From assembly GCA_003501385.1 (NCBI GenBank), contig DNPN01000074.1, positions 40,560-49,090 on the forward strand: a stretch of 8,531 nt of DNA, read 5' to 3'. Within the stretch, counting starts at the first letter, position 1; every line of letters begins with the position of its first letter. Position numbers and translations under genes: made by a program. This stretch comes from Rhizobium sp. (lineage in GTDB: Bacteria; Pseudomonadota; Alphaproteobacteria; Rhizobiales; Rhizobiaceae). Below are positions 7,002-8,531 of this stretch, piece after piece. The notes below the pieces were generated by a model. That model ran no database searches, was not told the origin of the DNA, and saw nothing but the letters and a program-made list of their open reading frames with translations.

Positions 7002-7313
7002 ATGAGGATCGACAGCAGCCTGAACAATTCACAGTACCAAAGCCGCTACATTCAGGGCGTTACACGTCCCGAAGATGTCGTAGCAGAGCCTGCATCAATA
7101 TCGCGTTCACGCGCGACAGGTGGCAGCACCACGGGTACTTTGCTTTCTGCATCGCTGGCAAATGCGCTGTGGAGTCTCGACTCCGCAAAAAAGACGCCTG
7201 CTGTGAAAACAAATTCGGCAACATCGGCATCTGTTGACGATGCATCAGCGTCCACGCCCACACAGCGTGTGGAAGCTCGCTATATGGAATATATGGATTA
7301 CGACGAGGAATAG
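7002..7313 (+). CDS. Unrecognised small Ser/Ala/Thr-rich protein
   Basis: I do not recognise this 103-aa protein. It is probably a real gene: AGAGG at 6991-6995 lies six bases before the ATG, a CtrA-type box lies upstream, and a strong terminator begins 29 bases after the stop. The N-terminus is polar (MRIDSSLNNSQYQSRY), with no signal peptide and no membrane span. Residues about 45-62 (GTLLSASLANALWSLDSA) form the only hydrophobic, possibly helical, segment. Residues 63-88 are a low-complexity Ser/Thr/Ala/Lys region, and the end is tyrosine-rich and acidic (YMEYMDYDEE, 94-103). There are no cysteines. It looks largely disordered and cytoplasmic, or exported by a non-Sec route. A link to motility or the cell cycle rests only on the CtrA box. 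Confidence 0.7.
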   Translation: MRIDSSLNNSQYQSRYIQGVTRPEDVVAEPASISRSRATGGSTTGTLLSASLANALWSLDSAKKTPAVKTNSATSASVDDASASTPTQRVEARYMEYMDYDEE

Positions 7314-7342
7314 CCGCTGCATCTGCGCGGCTATGTGAAAGT

Positions 7343-7370
7343 GGGGCATGTGGCGGCATGCCCCCTTTTT
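7343..7370 (+). terminator. Rho-independent terminator after the 103-aa gene
   Basis: GGGGCATG (7343-7350) pairs perfectly with CATGCCCC (7357-7364) around a 6-base loop, and five Ts follow (7366-7370). Upstream AAA (7338-7340) can extend the pairing into the T run. A second small hairpin, TAGCCGC (7311-7317) with GCGGCTA (7327-7333), overlaps the gene's stop codon. Confidence 0.88.
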
Positions 7371-7399
7371 ACGTTTGTAAATGCTCAATGCCTTTCTCT

Positions 7400-7438
7400 T
7401 GCGCATCGATTTGATCCGAAAACCGGATTGAAAGCGCA
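7400..7438. repeat. Degraded rhizobial palindromic repeat with CCGAAAACCGG core
   Basis: TGCGC (7400-7404) and GCGCA (7434-7438) form an outer dyad. ATCCG (7414-7418) and CGGAT (7424-7428) form an inner one around AAAAC, with some G-T wobble pairs between them. The CCGAAAACCGG core resembles the AACCGGTT-type palindromes of rhizobial intergenic mosaics and the one at 3-27 in this window. With the terminator before it and the RIME-like element after it, it accounts for much of the 321-bp gap 7314-7634; I see no gene there. Confidence 0.45.
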
Positions 7439-7494
7439 TTTCCGTCTGATGAGACGTCTGCTACGCTCTGCCCCATGCAACTCCATGGATCGCC

Positions 7495-7599
7495 TAAGCG
7501 GGTCGCAATGAATAGGATTCACTGCGACCCGCTTTAGCTCTTATTTTGTCGCATGTACGTTATCGTTTCATCGAGAACAATGAAACGCGACATGCTTTA
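7495..7599 (-). repeat. RIME-like element, two palindromes, about 105 bp
   Basis: Palindrome 1 is a near-perfect 39-base hairpin (7496-7534): AAGCGGGTCGCA pairs with TGCGACCCGCTT, then one A-C mismatch, then TGAAT pairs with ATTCA around a 3-base AGG loop. Palindrome 2 (7551-7595) pairs GCATGT with ACATGC outside and CGTTTCAT (7564-7571) with ATGAAACG (7580-7587) inside. RIME1 elements of Rhizobium/Sinorhizobium are known as about 108-bp units of two large palindromes, which fits in size and design. Its merR-proximal end (7578-7599) recurs inverted at 8510-8531. It may lie between the merR promoter and upstream DNA or contain part of that promoter. Confidence 0.7.
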
Positions 7600-7634
7600 G
7601 CAGCATCCATGGCAGACAAGTCGATGAGGCGAAA

Positions 7635-8051
7635 ATGTATAGTATTGGCGAACTTTCAAAACGGGCAGGCGTCAAGGTTCCGACCATCCGCTACTATGAG
7701 CAAATGGGACTGATGCCAGAGCCGGAGCGTTCGGATGGCAACCAGCGTCGCTACAGCCGCCAGCAATTGGAGAGATTGTCTTTCATTCGCCACGCCCGGG
7801 ATCTGGGCTTTAACATTGAGGCTATCCGCGACCTGATTGGCCTTAGCGGCCACCCAGAACAACCCTGCACCGCCGCAGACCAGATCGCAGCGGAACATTT
7901 GCAGGATGTGCGGCGAAAAATCATCCAGTTGAAGAAGCTGGAAAGTGAGCTGGAGCGCATCGTTTCCAATTGCGCTGCCCATACTGTTGAGCAATGTTAC
8001 GTGTTGCGATCGCTCTCTGATCACAAGCTTTGCGATCACGATCATCAATAG
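7635..8051 (+). CDS. MerR-family transcriptional regulator, metal-sensor-like
   Basis: This 138-aa protein has the normal MerR layout: winged helix-turn-helix at about 1-70 (IGELSKRAGVKVPTIRYYE, then RRYSRQQLERLSFIRHARDLGF), a dimerisation helix at about 81-112, and a Cys/His-rich end. It resembles ZntR/CueR/CadR metal sensors. C78 sits where Zn/Cd/Pb sensors carry a Cys and Cu sensors a Ser. C113 and C121 are spaced C-x7-C as in CueR, with H116 between, and the tail KLCDHDHQ adds further possible ligands. The ligand set thus mixes both types, pointing to a thiophilic or divalent metal, but the inducer is not proven. GAGG at 7626-7629 lies five bases before the ATG. The cupin gene follows eight bases after the stop, so the pair is one operon. 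No typical 19-20-bp-spaced MerR promoter dyad is visible upstream. Confidence 0.9.
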   Translation: MYSIGELSKRAGVKVPTIRYYEQMGLMPEPERSDGNQRRYSRQQLERLSFIRHARDLGFNIEAIRDLIGLSGHPEQPCTAADQIAAEHLQDVRRKIIQLKKLESELERIVSNCAAHTVEQCYVLRSLSDHKLCDHDHQ

Positions 8052-8059
8052 GATCTGTC

Positions 8060-8512
8060 ATGCCTGTCATCCGCCCTTCAGACGCAAAATTGGAACAAGA
8101 GATTGGCGAAGGCATCAATATGGAGCTTGGCCCCTACTCTGCACACCTTCTCAGCGATGCAGGCGGATTGACCCAGTTTGGGGCCTTTCTGGAGACCCTT
8201 CCTCCAGGTTCACGCTCTTCTCACAAGCATTGGCATGAGCAGGAAGATGAATTCGTCTACATGCTGTCTGGCATTGCCACCCTGCATGAAGGCGACACCA
8301 CAACGGAACTTCATCCGGGCAACGCCGCAACCTTCAAGGCGGGCGTTGCCGTTGGCCATTGCCTTGAAAATCGATCAACGGCGGATTGCACCTATCTGGT
8401 TGTCGGCACGCGCTCACCCAACGATGTGGTGCATTACAGTGACAAGGACCTCCTGCTCACCAAAGTCAATTTTGATAAACGCAGAACCGACAGAGCGGGG
8501 AATTCAATCTAA
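8060..8512 (+). CDS. Single-domain cupin protein
   Basis: This 150-aa protein has one small beta-barrel cupin domain. Motif 1 is at 50-71, with H57, H59 and E64 as probable metal ligands followed by G71. Motif 2 is at 87-104 (GNAATFKAGVAVGHCLEN), with H100 as the fourth ligand, so metal binding looks intact. Cupins of this size may be dioxygenases, isomerases, sugar-binding proteins or metal- or ligand-binding proteins; the sequence does not say which. AGGA (8050-8053) overlaps the merR stop TAG (8049-8051) and lies six bases before this ATG, which implies translational coupling and decides this start over an ATG at 8030 inside merR. The stop codon TAA (8510-8512) is the first three bases of a repeat, so the last residues may have been changed by repeat insertion. 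Confidence 0.88.
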   Translation: MPVIRPSDAKLEQEIGEGINMELGPYSAHLLSDAGGLTQFGAFLETLPPGSRSSHKHWHEQEDEFVYMLSGIATLHEGDTTTELHPGNAATFKAGVAVGHCLENRSTADCTYLVVGTRSPNDVVHYSDKDLLLTKVNFDKRRTDRAGNSI

Positions 8513-8531
8513 AGCATGTCGCGTTTTATTG
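8510..8531 (+). repeat. Start of a second RIME-like copy, inverted, cut by the window edge
   Basis: The last 22 bases match the reverse complement of 7578-7599 at 21 of 22 positions (T for C at 8527); both begin TAAAGCATGTCGCGTTT. The cupin stop codon lies inside it. The rest of the element is beyond the window. Confidence 0.7.

Noticed and set aside
7171..7184. GGAGTC/GACTCC palindrome
   Set aside because: It is a six-base dyad with a 2-base loop inside a coding region, most likely chance.

Overview
The window looks like a chromosomal segment of an alphaproteobacterium of the Rhizobiaceae (Rhizobium/Agrobacterium/Allorhizobium type). Three things point there: the aroC-ribB gene order with a RibB whose cyclohydrolase half has lost its zinc cysteines, a CtrA-type TTAA-N7-TTAAC box, and several intergenic palindromic elements that resemble the RIME mosaic repeats known from rhizobia. 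The genus is inferred, not proven.

All seven genes I support are on the + strand. From left to right: (1) a left edge made of a rhizobial palindromic repeat (1-95), then a very AT-rich leader (96-440). (2) A large membrane-anchored c-di-GMP protein (441-3551): two transmembrane segments around an extracytoplasmic sensor, two tandem PAS domains, GGDEF with an I-site, and EAL. (3) aroC, chorismate synthase (3690-4787), and ribB (4849-5949), closed by a 14-bp perfect-stem hairpin (5958-5993). Chorismate synthase needs reduced FMN and RibB makes a riboflavin precursor, so this pair is metabolically coherent. (4) A nucleoside 2-deoxyribosyltransferase-like gene (6094-6666). (5) A 335-bp very AT-rich gap holding a 13-bp inverted repeat with a nested hairpin and, near its right end, a perfect CtrA consensus box. 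(6) An unrecognised 103-aa protein (7002-7313) followed by a strong rho-independent terminator. (7) A 321-bp gap filled mostly by that terminator and two palindromic repeats. (8) A two-gene operon of a MerR-family metal-sensor-like regulator (7635-8051) and a single-domain cupin (8060-8512), translationally coupled.

The merR-cupin operon sits between inverted copies of one repeat end: 21 of 22 bases match between 7578-7599 (- orientation) and 8510-8531 (+ orientation). The second copy supplies the cupin's stop codon and runs off the window edge.

Nothing here is clearly a new defence or mobile system. The items most worth a second look are the repeat-flanked merR-cupin cassette, the CtrA-box small gene, the nested palindrome after the deoxyribosyltransferase gene, and the degenerate cyclohydrolase half of RibB.
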